Virus record (IMG/VR): IMGVR_UViG_3300000318_000002
Span: 20,814 to 84,813 of that record
Origin: a virus
DNA: 64,000 nt
Direction: 5' to 3' (one strand)
Part shown: positions 50,236-58,626 of the stretch, in pieces
Numbering within the stretch: position 1 is the stretch's first letter
How the letters are laid out: the number at the start of each line of letters is the position of its first letter
Position numbers and translations under genes: made by a program
Notes under the pieces: model-generated
Told to the model about the DNA's origin: nothing
Databases searched by the model: none
The model's input: the letters and a program-made list of their open reading frames with translations, nothing else

Positions 50236-52019
50236 TGGCACAATGGTATGATTTCGCAGGGCAAAGAATTATTCTTCCTGGCGCATATACAAAAAGATTT
50301 TTCCCAAAAGATCAAGGATCAGGCTCAACCGCTGGTAAAGTTCTGATTCTCGGTGAAGCTTCAAAAGGCGGCGTTCCTTACGATGCTTATACAGATGTTG
50401 AAAGTGTTATAAATGTTATTACTGGTCAAGCTCAAGCTCTTAATGTTTTTGGAGGAGGAGATCTTTATTACGGAGCGGAATTCTTTTTGACTCCGACAAA
50501 AGATTCTCGGTTCAACACTCCGTCTCAGGCAAATTGCATTGTTGTTAATAAAATGACTCAGGCTGGGACTACAATTGTTAATAGTTCTACTACTGTACTT
50601 GATTTGCTCTATGGTAAATTCGGAACAGATGGTAATCAGGCGGCTATTAAAATAAGTGCTGGAACGACTACAGGGAAACTCCTTCAGCTACTTTATAAGG
50701 GAACCGAAGTTCTTAATACAGATAATGTTACTCTCCCTCTATTCTCGATTCAATATACCGGAGCAGGTTCTGCTTGTACATTAACCATTACGGCAACAAC
50801 TCTTTCCACAACGGTAACGGCTGGCGGTTCAACTGATACACTCTCTATTACTCTTGCCGATTATGATGATCTTGGCAGTTTGATAAATTATATTAACAGC
50901 AATTCCGCATATACTTGTACTCTTACGGGGAAATCTGATGAATTTGCAAATGTTTTTGATGCAGTAACAGCGGTTGACATTAAAACTGCTTCTTATGATG
51001 CTGTTGGAATTGTGGAGTCCCTTCTCCGTGCGATTAACGCAAGTGAATCTTTTACGGCAACTCTTCACACTGGAAGCGCAAGACTGATCCCTGACAATCT
51101 TTCTGCTTATAAATTTCTTACTGGCGGGACAGTTACAGCCGCAACAACTGATGACTGGACAAAAACTCTTACTAAACTTGAGAAGTATGATTTCGATTGC
51201 ATTGTCCCGATGTCCGGAAGTACAACTATCCAAAATCTTGTAACTGCTCATGTCGAAAAAATGAATGGCGTAAAAGTAAAAAAATATCGTCAAGCAATAA
51301 CAGGATCTGGAAGCGCAACTTCCACAAAAGCTCTTCGTATCTCTCAGATAAAGAGTCTTAATTCTGCATATACGGAATATGCAGTGTCGCCATTCAAAAG
51401 ATATGATTATGTTAACAAGCAAGTACCTACTACTAATTTTGATTCTTATTATCTTGCGCCTCTTGTTGCAGGATTGCGATATTCAAATAATATCGGGATG
51501 GATGTTGTTTTTAAATATTTGAATGTATTATCAACTCCCGAAATTACAAAAGAAGATCAGGAAGCATACGCCGAAGCAGGAGCAGTTTTTATTCAAAAAA
51601 CCACAAATGTTCTTGATTCTACACAAAATTTTGAAATTCTTTGCGATAATTCAACATATCAGGGATCTCAGGTTACTCGAACAAATCCGGCTTGCGTTTA
51701 TGAAATAAATAAACTCACAAAAGATTTTGAAGAAAGAGTGACTGAAAAAATACGCGCTCTTGATGAAGTTGCAAATAGCGTAATTATGAGTTCTATTGAA
51801 AACTGGGTTACGACATACCTTTTCCCATACTATCGCGATAGCAAAAAATGGATTACAAATTATACTGATGCTTCAGGGAATGTACAAAAAGCATTTGATA
51901 ATGTAAGTTTTGAACAAGACGGCGAACAATTAAAAATAACGGCAACACTTACAATGAGCGTAACACCTCGCTTTGTATTTAATTTCCTGACGTTTATTGT
52001 TCCTGGTCAGAATGTATAA
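50235..52019 (+). CDS. Tail sheath protein
   Basis: 594 residues. N-terminal AGQRIILPGAYTKRFFPKDQ with STAGKVLILGEASKGG, an Ala/Thr/Ser-rich inserted domain (about 130-300), and the C-terminal sheath core: FEERVTEKIRALDEVANSVI, NVSFEQDGEQLKITATLTMS and FNFLTFIVPG. It makes the contractile layer of the tail, so the phage is a myovirus. AAAGGAG upstream. Confidence 0.88.
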   Translation: MAQWYDFAGQRIILPGAYTKRFFPKDQGSGSTAGKVLILGEASKGGVPYDAYTDVESVINVITGQAQALNVFGGGDLYYGAEFFLTPTKDSRFNTPSQANCIVVNKMTQAGTTIVNSSTTVLDLLYGKFGTDGNQAAIKISAGTTTGKLLQLLYKGTEVLNTDNVTLPLFSIQYTGAGSACTLTITATTLSTTVTAGGSTDTLSITLADYDDLGSLINYINSNSAYTCTLTGKSDEFANVFDAVTAVDIKTASYDAVGIVESLLRAINASESFTATLHTGSARLIPDNLSAYKFLTGGTVTAATTDDWTKTLTKLEKYDFDCIVPMSGSTTIQNLVTAHVEKMNGVKVKKYRQAITGSGSATSTKALRISQIKSLNSAYTEYAVSPFKRYDYVNKQVPTTNFDSYYLAPLVAGLRYSNNIGMDVVFKYLNVLSTPEITKEDQEAYAEAGAVFIQKTTNVLDSTQNFEILCDNSTYQGSQVTRTNPACVYEINKLTKDFEERVTEKIRALDEVANSVIMSSIENWVTTYLFPYYRDSKKWITNYTDASGNVQKAFDNVSFEQDGEQLKITATLTMSVTPRFVFNFLTFIVPGQNV

Positions 52020-52032
52020 GGAGGATTTTTAA

Positions 52033-52491
52033 ATGGCTTTTAACGCAGGTAACGAACCAAGAACCCCATTAGGAAGTGGTATTGATTGCCTTCTGATGCA
52101 GGACAATAGAGTGCTGGCATACAGCACAGATATGAGAGTATCAGAAGATTATCAGCTCGAACGAGTAACCACCTTGGGATATTTTGGAGCAAGAGATATT
52201 CTTTCTCTTGGGTATAACTGTAATTTCTCTTTGGGGACATTCCTTTTGAGAGGTGCGGATATCTCCGGAGCTGTTGCGATGCCTGGTTGGCAGGCAGATG
52301 GTTCAAATAATATTAACTCATCGGGGCTTTACGCGTTTACTGTTATAGATATTCATACACTGACTGTTCTTGCGACTATTATGGGCGCAAAATATGGCGG
52401 CGGAGATATTGATATCTCAGTAGGTCAACTTTTGAAAAAAAGTACGAATTGGCAGGCAAGACAATTGCTCCCAGGTTTAGCCGTATCTTAA
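52033..52491 (+). CDS. Tail tube protein
   Basis: 152 residues directly after the sheath. Pattern MAFNAGNEPRTPLGSGIDCL, ERVTTLGYFGARDILSLGYN and FTVIDIHTLTVLATIMGAKY fits a beta-rich tube subunit. Forms the inner tail tube. AGGAGG upstream. Confidence 0.78.
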   Translation: MAFNAGNEPRTPLGSGIDCLLMQDNRVLAYSTDMRVSEDYQLERVTTLGYFGARDILSLGYNCNFSLGTFLLRGADISGAVAMPGWQADGSNNINSSGLYAFTVIDIHTLTVLATIMGAKYGGGDIDISVGQLLKKSTNWQARQLLPGLAVS

Positions 52492-52538
52492 AATTAAGAA
52501 TATAAGTTTATACACCATATTAAAAAGGGAAACAAACG

Positions 52539-52886
52539 ATGAATTTACTCGATCTCGAAGAAGAAAAATTTAAGACTGTTACTATCAAAGGATACACCTT
52601 CAAAATAAGGTGTATCCTTATGAAAGATAAAATGGTAATAACTCAGCGCAGAGTTAGAATGCAGAATGGCGCACCTGTTGAAATGTTTTTGACAGATGAA
52701 TTTATTCAAATGGACAATATCGCAACGGTTGATGTTTGTACAGAAGAACGTCCAAAGGAATTTGACAAGAACGAAAGTTGTATCAATTGGGCAGATATGG
52801 AACTTGTCAATTTGCTTGCGATGGAAATAAAAAATCATTCTGAAGACATTCAAGAAAAGTTAAAAAAAAATAGATCTATTGCTTGA
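52539..52886 (+). CDS. Tail assembly chaperone, first part
   Basis: 115 residues, between tube and tape measure. MNLLDLEEEKFKTVTIKGYT with WADMELVNLLAMEIKNHSED near the end. The C-terminus is reached through an A9 tract (52862-52870), and the next frame continues the charged helix. Analogue of gpG of lambda or gpE of P2. Confidence 0.72.
   Translation: MNLLDLEEEKFKTVTIKGYTFKIRCILMKDKMVITQRRVRMQNGAPVEMFLTDEFIQMDNIATVDVCTEERPKEFDKNESCINWADMELVNLLAMEIKNHSEDIQEKLKKNRSIA
52861..52871 (+). other. A9 slippery sequence for programmed frameshift
   Basis: TAAAAAAAAAT inside the codons TTA AAA AAA AAT of the first chaperone gene. A +1 or -2 shift leads to the frame K-K-I-D-L-L-L-E-A-R-K of the following gene. 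That frame is open only from the A tract onward (TAA at 52861-52863). Confidence 0.7.
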
Positions 52887-53343
52887 AGCGAGAAAAGATC
52901 AGTATTTTACTGATGGATTTTTGATTAAATATTTTAATATTTTCCCTGTTAATTTTGACAGGGAAAATTTATTCCCGGAGCAAAAAGCTTTTTTAGTTTA
53001 TTTACTTGGAATTATACCGTCTCTTGAGACTTGGAGTTTAAATGTTGAATATTTGCTTAAAAAACGAGAAATTGAGAATTTAACTACAAGAGATATTGTT
53101 CTTGGAGAATCTGAAATTGATTTAATAAAAATGCGTAACGGAGATATTGAAAAAATAAAACGTGAAAGAGTACCACAAGAAAAGAAAAAAAGACTTGAAG
53201 AATTAAATAAAGAATATGGAATAGAAATAGAAAAGGAAGAAGTAAATTATAGTATTCCTGCGATGCAAAACGTAAAAGATCCAAGAGCAAGAATATATGA
53301 TTTACTGATGGGAAAAGGACTTGTGAAAAAAGATGGCAAGTAA
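52879..53343 (+). CDS. Tail assembly chaperone, frameshift extension
   Basis: 154 codons from TTG 52879; no good ribosome site, so probably made mainly as a fusion with the preceding gene (gpG-T type). EARKDQYFTDGFLIKYFNIF and PEQKAFLVYLLGIIPSLETW at the N-terminus, charged helical C-terminus ending VKKDGK. The tape measure ATG overlaps its end. Confidence 0.7.
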   Translation: MLEARKDQYFTDGFLIKYFNIFPVNFDRENLFPEQKAFLVYLLGIIPSLETWSLNVEYLLKKREIENLTTRDIVLGESEIDLIKMRNGDIEKIKRERVPQEKKKRLEELNKEYGIEIEKEEVNYSIPAMQNVKDPRARIYDLLMGKGLVKKDGK

Positions 53344-55054
53344 TTTTAAGATAGAAGTCAAAGGTGTTAAGGGCGGAATGGGTACTGGGAGTCGGACTTC
53401 CGGAATAGGATCTGACGTTAATACCATTCGTCAAAAAGCAATCCAGGCTCAAAAAAGTACCGAAAAAAACTCAAATGTTTCTATAAGCGCAATGAAAGAG
53501 CTTTCTAATTCAATGAAAGCTCTTATACAATCTAATAAATCTTTAATAGAACACCTTAAAAAAAGTGGCGGAGGCGGAGAAGGCGGTCCTAAAGGTGGAT
53601 CGGCTCGAAGTTTAGCGTCAAATGCCGCTGCTATGTTCGGAGGCGGTTTTTTAGCGTCTATTATAGGGTTCGCAGCGTCAAAAAGTAATATGATTGGTCA
53701 GGCATATATTTCTACAGCGGCAGAACAAAGCAAGAATGTAGGAACTGGCGGATTTAGACGAGGACAAGGGATGTATACTGGATCTGAAATAGGATCTGGG
53801 ATGAAAGCATATGCTATGAATAGCGGGAAATTTGCGAATGGTCAAGGGATTAATAAATCTGCTCTTCAGGTTGGGAATATATACGGATTATCTACTGAAG
53901 AAACTTTTGGGCAGGCTGGTAAATTTGCAAAAGCAGGCGGGAGTTATGCGCAAGCAGCAAATATTGGAGCCGGTGCAGGAATAGAAACTCAATTGCCAAT
54001 GTTTATTTCCTCTATTGGGGATCAACTGGAAGAATCTGTTGCGGCTGGGATAGATACTTCAGATATGTCAAAATCAATTTCTTCGGATATGGCAGAGTTG
54101 ACAGAAGCTACAAAAACAAAAGATGTAAGAACCGCGATGGCATTAACAAACGCAGTTAAAGGTGTAAAAAGCACAGTCGGAACAAAAGGACAAATAACAA
54201 ATATTGATGAATTATTAGAATATAAGGCAACACAAAAACAAATATTATCAGGAATAAATCAAACTGGTCCGAAAGGCGGAATCGCAATTGAAAAAATGCT
54301 GCAAAGCGGTGAGATCGATTCTGGGACAGCAGAAAGATTAAGAGGAATAAAATCATCTGGGAAAGATGTTACTGAAGCAGATTTTAGGGGAGGATTATCT
54401 TATGCTATCCAACAGAGAGTACAGAGGAAAAGCGATGTAGAAGTACAACGAGATGTCGCTGGCGGACTTCTTGATATAACAGGTAATAACCCAATAAATG
54501 CAACTTATTTGGCTCAACAAAATAACTCTTCTATTTCCCCACAAGCTATTTCCGCAGAAGACCGGAGACGGAGAAATCGTGCGAACGGCATTTTTGATGC
54601 AAAAGACATTGAAACCAAAGGGGAAGGACTAAATGCAAGTAGAAATAAAAATGTTGTTGAAAGTGATAGCGGAACAGCAGTTTCATTAATAAATGCTCAA
54701 ACAAATTTATTATTAGAACACGGGAAAGCTTTTGCGACAGCAACGGTTACGGCGACAAGAACATTATTGACATTGTCTGATGCAGTTGCAACAACAGTAG
54801 AAAACATGTATCAAATGGCAGGTTCCTTTAAGACAATGGTGGGTCGAGGTGCTAAAGGGGACTGGGAAGGTGCAATGAGAACCGGGCAAATACAATCTAT
54901 AAATGATATGTTGAATGGCAAAGCAGGTGGGGTGTTATTCCCTGTATCTATAAAATTTAGTCCAGAAGGAAGAAAACAACTTATGGCAGAAAGACAAAGG
55001 CTGATAGATGAAGACAAAAAAAATGCTCCCTCCACTCCAGGAACAAAAAAATAA
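53333..55054 (+). CDS. Tape measure protein
   Basis: 573 residues after the chaperone pair. Gly/Ala/Ser-rich, with a hydrophobic segment (about 95-115, AAAMFGGGFLASIIGFAASK) and long helical stretches; a C-terminal domain (GGVLFPVSIKFSPEGRKQLM). It sets tail length and would be short for a phage tape measure. The coding frame overlaps the chaperone end by 11 bases. Confidence 0.75.
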   Translation: MASNFKIEVKGVKGGMGTGSRTSGIGSDVNTIRQKAIQAQKSTEKNSNVSISAMKELSNSMKALIQSNKSLIEHLKKSGGGGEGGPKGGSARSLASNAAAMFGGGFLASIIGFAASKSNMIGQAYISTAAEQSKNVGTGGFRRGQGMYTGSEIGSGMKAYAMNSGKFANGQGINKSALQVGNIYGLSTEETFGQAGKFAKAGGSYAQAANIGAGAGIETQLPMFISSIGDQLEESVAAGIDTSDMSKSISSDMAELTEATKTKDVRTAMALTNAVKGVKSTVGTKGQITNIDELLEYKATQKQILSGINQTGPKGGIAIEKMLQSGEIDSGTAERLRGIKSSGKDVTEADFRGGLSYAIQQRVQRKSDVEVQRDVAGGLLDITGNNPINATYLAQQNNSSISPQAISAEDRRRRNRANGIFDAKDIETKGEGLNASRNKNVVESDSGTAVSLINAQTNLLLEHGKAFATATVTATRTLLTLSDAVATTVENMYQMAGSFKTMVGRGAKGDWEGAMRTGQIQSINDMLNGKAGGVLFPVSIKFSPEGRKQLMAERQRLIDEDKKNAPSTPGTKK

Positions 55055-56812
55055 ATGGAAAATATAGTTTCATATGCCGAATCGGCGATAAAATATCAAA
55101 AGAAAATAATTTTCAATGCTGGGATTGAAAGTTCAAGATATTATTATGAACCTGAAAAAGAATATTCTCCGCGTATTCAAATTCTTATTTCTCCCTTTGG
55201 ACTTCCGTTTGTTCCGATAGAAATTGTAGGTACAGATGTAGGTAAAATTCTTACAAGTTTACAATTTAATGGAGATCGGAATAACCCAGGAGGAATACTT
55301 ACTTTTACTCTTGCTCCTGATGAAACAATGATTCAAGATATATATAATATTTTAAGGAAATTCCCGACGGCGGGACTTTACTCTAAAATATGGGATGCTT
55401 TAGGTTTTAATCTTGAAGATTTATTTAAACCGATGGCTTTATGCCAATTATGGATTGACGGATATCATGTAATGACCGGAACCGTTGAAAGTTGTCATAG
55501 AGGCGTTCAGGCAAGCAACGATGGACATGATGTTTCTTATTCAGTAACAATAAATGAACTTGGAAATATTTATAATAAAAACATGATGCGTCTTGATACG
55601 ACGATTGCTCAAAATTTACTTACTTCACGCTTGAGTGATAGTGCTTTAAAAGCATTTGATCTTACTAAAGATATAAAAATGGTTCCCGTCTCCGTCGCTT
55701 TAAAATTATTGATTGAAGCGTTTAAGGTTTCATTATTTGCGGAGCAAGGTCTTACCGCAAGTGATGGTTTACCTTTAACACTGAGGTTACTTGCAACAAG
55801 TAATTTCCTTGGTGCAATTGCACAAATGAGTTATAGCCAAAATGTTATCGTTAATTCATCATTTATGCAATTAGAGGATCAATCTTTTTGGGATTATTTA
55901 AAGAATTTAATTCCATTGCCTTGGATGGAATTTTATACTGAATCCGGCGGGAGGACAATGGTTACCGAGCCTAATTTCGGTGCGCCAAGTGTACTTTTCC
56001 CAGGTATTAATTATGTTGTTGCAAGATCAACTCCATATACAAATCCGATGATTGGTCTTCCTAATTTATCACATATCGCCGCATTACAACCTTTCAATTT
56101 ATCAGTTTTAAATTTAATTGCAGGCGGTGATTTTGTTATTATTACTGATGATGATATTATTGATAAAAATATTGGAGTAGATTGCACAAATCAGGCAACG
56201 GCTTTTTGGTCTTCATATACTCAAGGCAATATGAACCCAGCGAACTCAAGACCAATATGTTCAGATGGTCCATTAAACCCTTTTGCAACAGGCGGGATGA
56301 GAACTTTTGGATTTAATGAAATGAGACAAGTTATTAACAGTATGCAATTATTTGATGCTGGATCTGCTATTGAGCAAAATTTTAATTATTCAAAAGATAC
56401 AATTTCAACGACAGGTAAGTTTTCAATTCCTGCATGGAGTAATTTACTCGCACTTTGGTATAGAAACCAAGCGAAATTCCGTGAAGGGTCTGTTACGATT
56501 AGAATGAAACCATGGGCAAGGAAGGGAATGGTATGTCTTTATTTACCAACGATCAGAGGGTCAAAACCTGATAATGCCCGTGATATTGGGATGTATTATA
56601 TAGATTCTTTTTCTCATGATTATAATTTAAGTAACGAAAGTGCTTCGGCGACAACAACACTTAACCTTATTCGTGGCGTTCCTCTCCCGACAAGTGTTGC
56701 AAATTCAGCATTACTTTTATTTGATTTTGAAATACTTCCTCCGACAGGTGGACTTGTCGATGGTGAAGATAGCATTATACGAAAAGCACGTATGGCGGCG
56801 GCAACTTTATAA
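55055..56812 (+). CDS. Baseplate hub protein
   Basis: 585 residues following the tape measure. YSPRIQILISPFGLPFVPIE at the N-terminus, a long beta-rich body (GGILTFTLAPDETMIQDIYN, ALCQLWIDGYHVMTGTVESC) and a C-terminal region with FSIPAWSNLLALWYRNQ. Consistent with gpD/gp27-like hubs; identity from position and pattern. Confidence 0.65.
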   Translation: MENIVSYAESAIKYQKKIIFNAGIESSRYYYEPEKEYSPRIQILISPFGLPFVPIEIVGTDVGKILTSLQFNGDRNNPGGILTFTLAPDETMIQDIYNILRKFPTAGLYSKIWDALGFNLEDLFKPMALCQLWIDGYHVMTGTVESCHRGVQASNDGHDVSYSVTINELGNIYNKNMMRLDTTIAQNLLTSRLSDSALKAFDLTKDIKMVPVSVALKLLIEAFKVSLFAEQGLTASDGLPLTLRLLATSNFLGAIAQMSYSQNVIVNSSFMQLEDQSFWDYLKNLIPLPWMEFYTESGGRTMVTEPNFGAPSVLFPGINYVVARSTPYTNPMIGLPNLSHIAALQPFNLSVLNLIAGGDFVIITDDDIIDKNIGVDCTNQATAFWSSYTQGNMNPANSRPICSDGPLNPFATGGMRTFGFNEMRQVINSMQLFDAGSAIEQNFNYSKDTISTTGKFSIPAWSNLLALWYRNQAKFREGSVTIRMKPWARKGMVCLYLPTIRGSKPDNARDIGMYYIDSFSHDYNLSNESASATTTLNLIRGVPLPTSVANSALLLFDFEILPPTGGLVDGEDSIIRKARMAAATL

Positions 56813-57624
56813 TGGCAGTTCCAGGATATAAACAAGTACGGTATAATCAAACGAATAAATACGATTCACATACTCGTGATTATTCGACAAATGAATTTCA
56901 AAAGCCATCTACGCAATGCACAAAAATGATCCAGGGCGAAATATTAATTACTCAGCCTGAACCATTATTTCGACAGACGGCAGTTACGGTAAGAACAGAT
57001 AACAATGAGATATTGACCGGCGTAGGATATCCAAACGCTTTTATAGATCCTATTACGGGTAATTTGCACGGGACATATGAAGGTCCGTATCCTGGTCAAT
57101 CGGTTATGGTTGGGTTTTTGAATGGCAATTCTCATTCTCCGGTTGTCGTAAATAGATATCCATATCAGGGTAACAAAAATACACTTTTAACACCATTGTA
57201 TAATAGCCCTATGACGAGAAGTATGTATGATGCAACAGATATTATAATTGGTCATTTTACCGGATCTGTTTTGAGCTTTAATACGGGATTACTATCCGGG
57301 AAACTACCTGGTAGTGTTACAATGTCCGCTACGACAGCAATGGAACTTTCCGCAACTACCGACATGGCAATATCCGCACTAGTAACAGCTTCAGTTACCG
57401 CTACAAGTACGACAATAAATGGGGATGCAGAGTTAAAATTAACCGGCGGAATTATCCAGATAAAAAGCACTGCCCAATCAATGAAAACTCTTATAGATGG
57501 TCTTTTCGATGTTTTAACAAAATTCGGGACAGCAGGATCTCCGGTAAAACACGTTGTAGATCCTGCAACAATAGCCCTCTTAAATGCCGAAAAAGCAAAA
57601 TGGGCATTACTTTTGGAGGCTTGA
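56812..57624 (+). CDS. Baseplate spike (gpV/gp45-like)
   Basis: 270 residues. GPYPGQSVMVGFLNGNSHSP and VVVNRYPYQGN form an OB-fold-like part (about 85-125). A Thr/Ala-rich beta-helix follows (about 150-225, SVTMSATTAMELSATTDMAI), typical of a trimeric membrane-piercing spike. TAATG overlap with the hub gene. Confidence 0.75.
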   Translation: MAVPGYKQVRYNQTNKYDSHTRDYSTNEFQKPSTQCTKMIQGEILITQPEPLFRQTAVTVRTDNNEILTGVGYPNAFIDPITGNLHGTYEGPYPGQSVMVGFLNGNSHSPVVVNRYPYQGNKNTLLTPLYNSPMTRSMYDATDIIIGHFTGSVLSFNTGLLSGKLPGSVTMSATTAMELSATTDMAISALVTASVTATSTTINGDAELKLTGGIIQIKSTAQSMKTLIDGLFDVLTKFGTAGSPVKHVVDPATIALLNAEKAKWALLLEA

Positions 57625-57626
57625 TT

Positions 57627-57863
57627 ATGGCTCTTGTAGATTCAACCCTTGAAAATGCTCTTAACGCAATAGATGCTCAAGCAGAAGCGGCAGCGACAAC
57701 AACGCCGATGACGCACCAGCAATATAATGCTCTGGTAGCGGCGGCAATATCAACTTTTATAAAGACAGCTACGGTTACGACTCCGATGGGTGTTGCGGTT
57801 CAGGTCACACCCGCAACAGGAACCGGAGCTACTACAGCTCCTGGCGTTGGGGTGGTCTCTTAA
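57627..57863 (+). CDS. Small baseplate-associated protein (78 aa)
   Basis: The start at 57627 (MALVDSTLENALNAIDAQAE) has GGAGG upstream. Ala/Thr-rich, with helical N-terminus and a Gly/Thr C-terminal tail (GTGATTAPGVGVVS). The N-terminal helix may be an assembly domain. Followed by a strong terminator. Confidence 0.6.
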   Translation: MALVDSTLENALNAIDAQAEAAATTTPMTHQQYNALVAAAISTFIKTATVTTPMGVAVQVTPATGTGATTAPGVGVVS

Positions 57864-57865
57864 AT

Positions 57866-57897
57866 AAAAAGCCATGCTTCTTATAACATGGCTTTTT
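57866..57897. terminator. Bidirectional terminator between baseplate and lipoprotein genes
   Basis: AAAAAGCCATG / CATGGCTTTTT, 11-bp arms, 10-base loop, with A and T runs on both sides. Confidence 0.85.
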
Positions 57898-57910
57898 GGG
57901 AATTATTGAT

Positions 57911-58441
57911 TTAATAATATTTACCAACATTATTATGATAATAATATGTCATCCAGATTACTTCATTATAAGGTATTTTGCAAGACTCCGACCATCCGTT
58001 AGGAAGAGAAGAAAAATATGCTGAATTTGTTGTTGGATCTTCATAATATAAATTTCCATCACCTAACAAATCACCATATATTAACGCATGACATTCTGAA
58101 CCATTTCTCACTATCGCTAGAGAAGAATCTATATTAAATTTTGTTTTTGCTAAATACATCCAAAGGATGCAAAAATCTTCACAATCTCCTGTACCTAAAC
58201 TCAAAGTTTCTTCAGGTAATTGCCAGTAATCTGCCACGTCATCTTTATATCCAATTGTACTGTGAACATAATAACTGATTTTACTAATATTTTTTAAATC
58301 AATATTATTATCACAAACATAATCATCTTTTTGCCCAATCTGGATATCTTCCAAAGGATTATGTTCTTCGGAACCATCAAAACACCCAAAAAATGACAAA
58401 AATAAACCAATAGCACTAATAACCATAAATAATTTTTTCAT
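57911..58441 (-). CDS. Lipoprotein with transglutaminase-like cysteine protease fold
   Basis: 176 residues. Signal peptide and lipobox MKKLFMVISAIGLFLSFFGC (Cys20 lipidated). Cys87 in GTGDCEDFC, His118 in ECHALIYGD and Asp135 in YYEDPT form a possible Cys-His-Asp triad of the bacterial transglutaminase-like type. It would act at the cell surface or periplasm, perhaps in proteolysis or exclusion of other phages. Leftward, single gene, own promoter; AAGGAAGG upstream. A lysogenic conversion gene is inferred. Confidence 0.72.
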   Translation of the reverse strand: MKKLFMVISAIGLFLSFFGCFDGSEEHNPLEDIQIGQKDDYVCDNNIDLKNISKISYYVHSTIGYKDDVADYWQLPEETLSLGTGDCEDFCILWMYLAKTKFNIDSSLAIVRNGSECHALIYGDLLGDGNLYYEDPTTNSAYFSSLPNGWSESCKIPYNEVIWMTYYYHNNVGKYY

Positions 58442-58475
58442 AAAACACCTTCCTTTTGTTAATCTCAATAAAATA

Positions 58476-58519
58476 ATCATGATTTATTTACTTTGTTTTG
58501 TCAACAAATTATTTGACTA
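58476..58519 (-). promoter_or_regulatory. Promoter of the lipoprotein gene with recurring dyad
   Basis: Minus-strand TTGACA (58504-58499), 17-bp spacer, CATGAT (58481-58476). TTGTCAA (58498-58504), 8 bp, TTGACTA (58513-58519) is the recurring dyad with one mismatch. Confidence 0.55.
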
Positions 58520-58548
58520 AATCAACTTTTTTTAACCAGTAAAAGAAC

Positions 58549-58577
58549 TTGACATTTTTAGTCTTTTCTTCTTTATA
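58549..58577 (+). promoter_or_regulatory. Promoter for the distal tail operon
   Basis: TTGACA (58549-58554), 17-bp spacer and TTTATA (58572-58577), upstream of the GTG at 58627. Confidence 0.5.
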
Positions 58578-58626
58578 TAGCACAATATACGCCACTTTAT
58601 AGGCAAATAAACGGAGTTATTAATCT

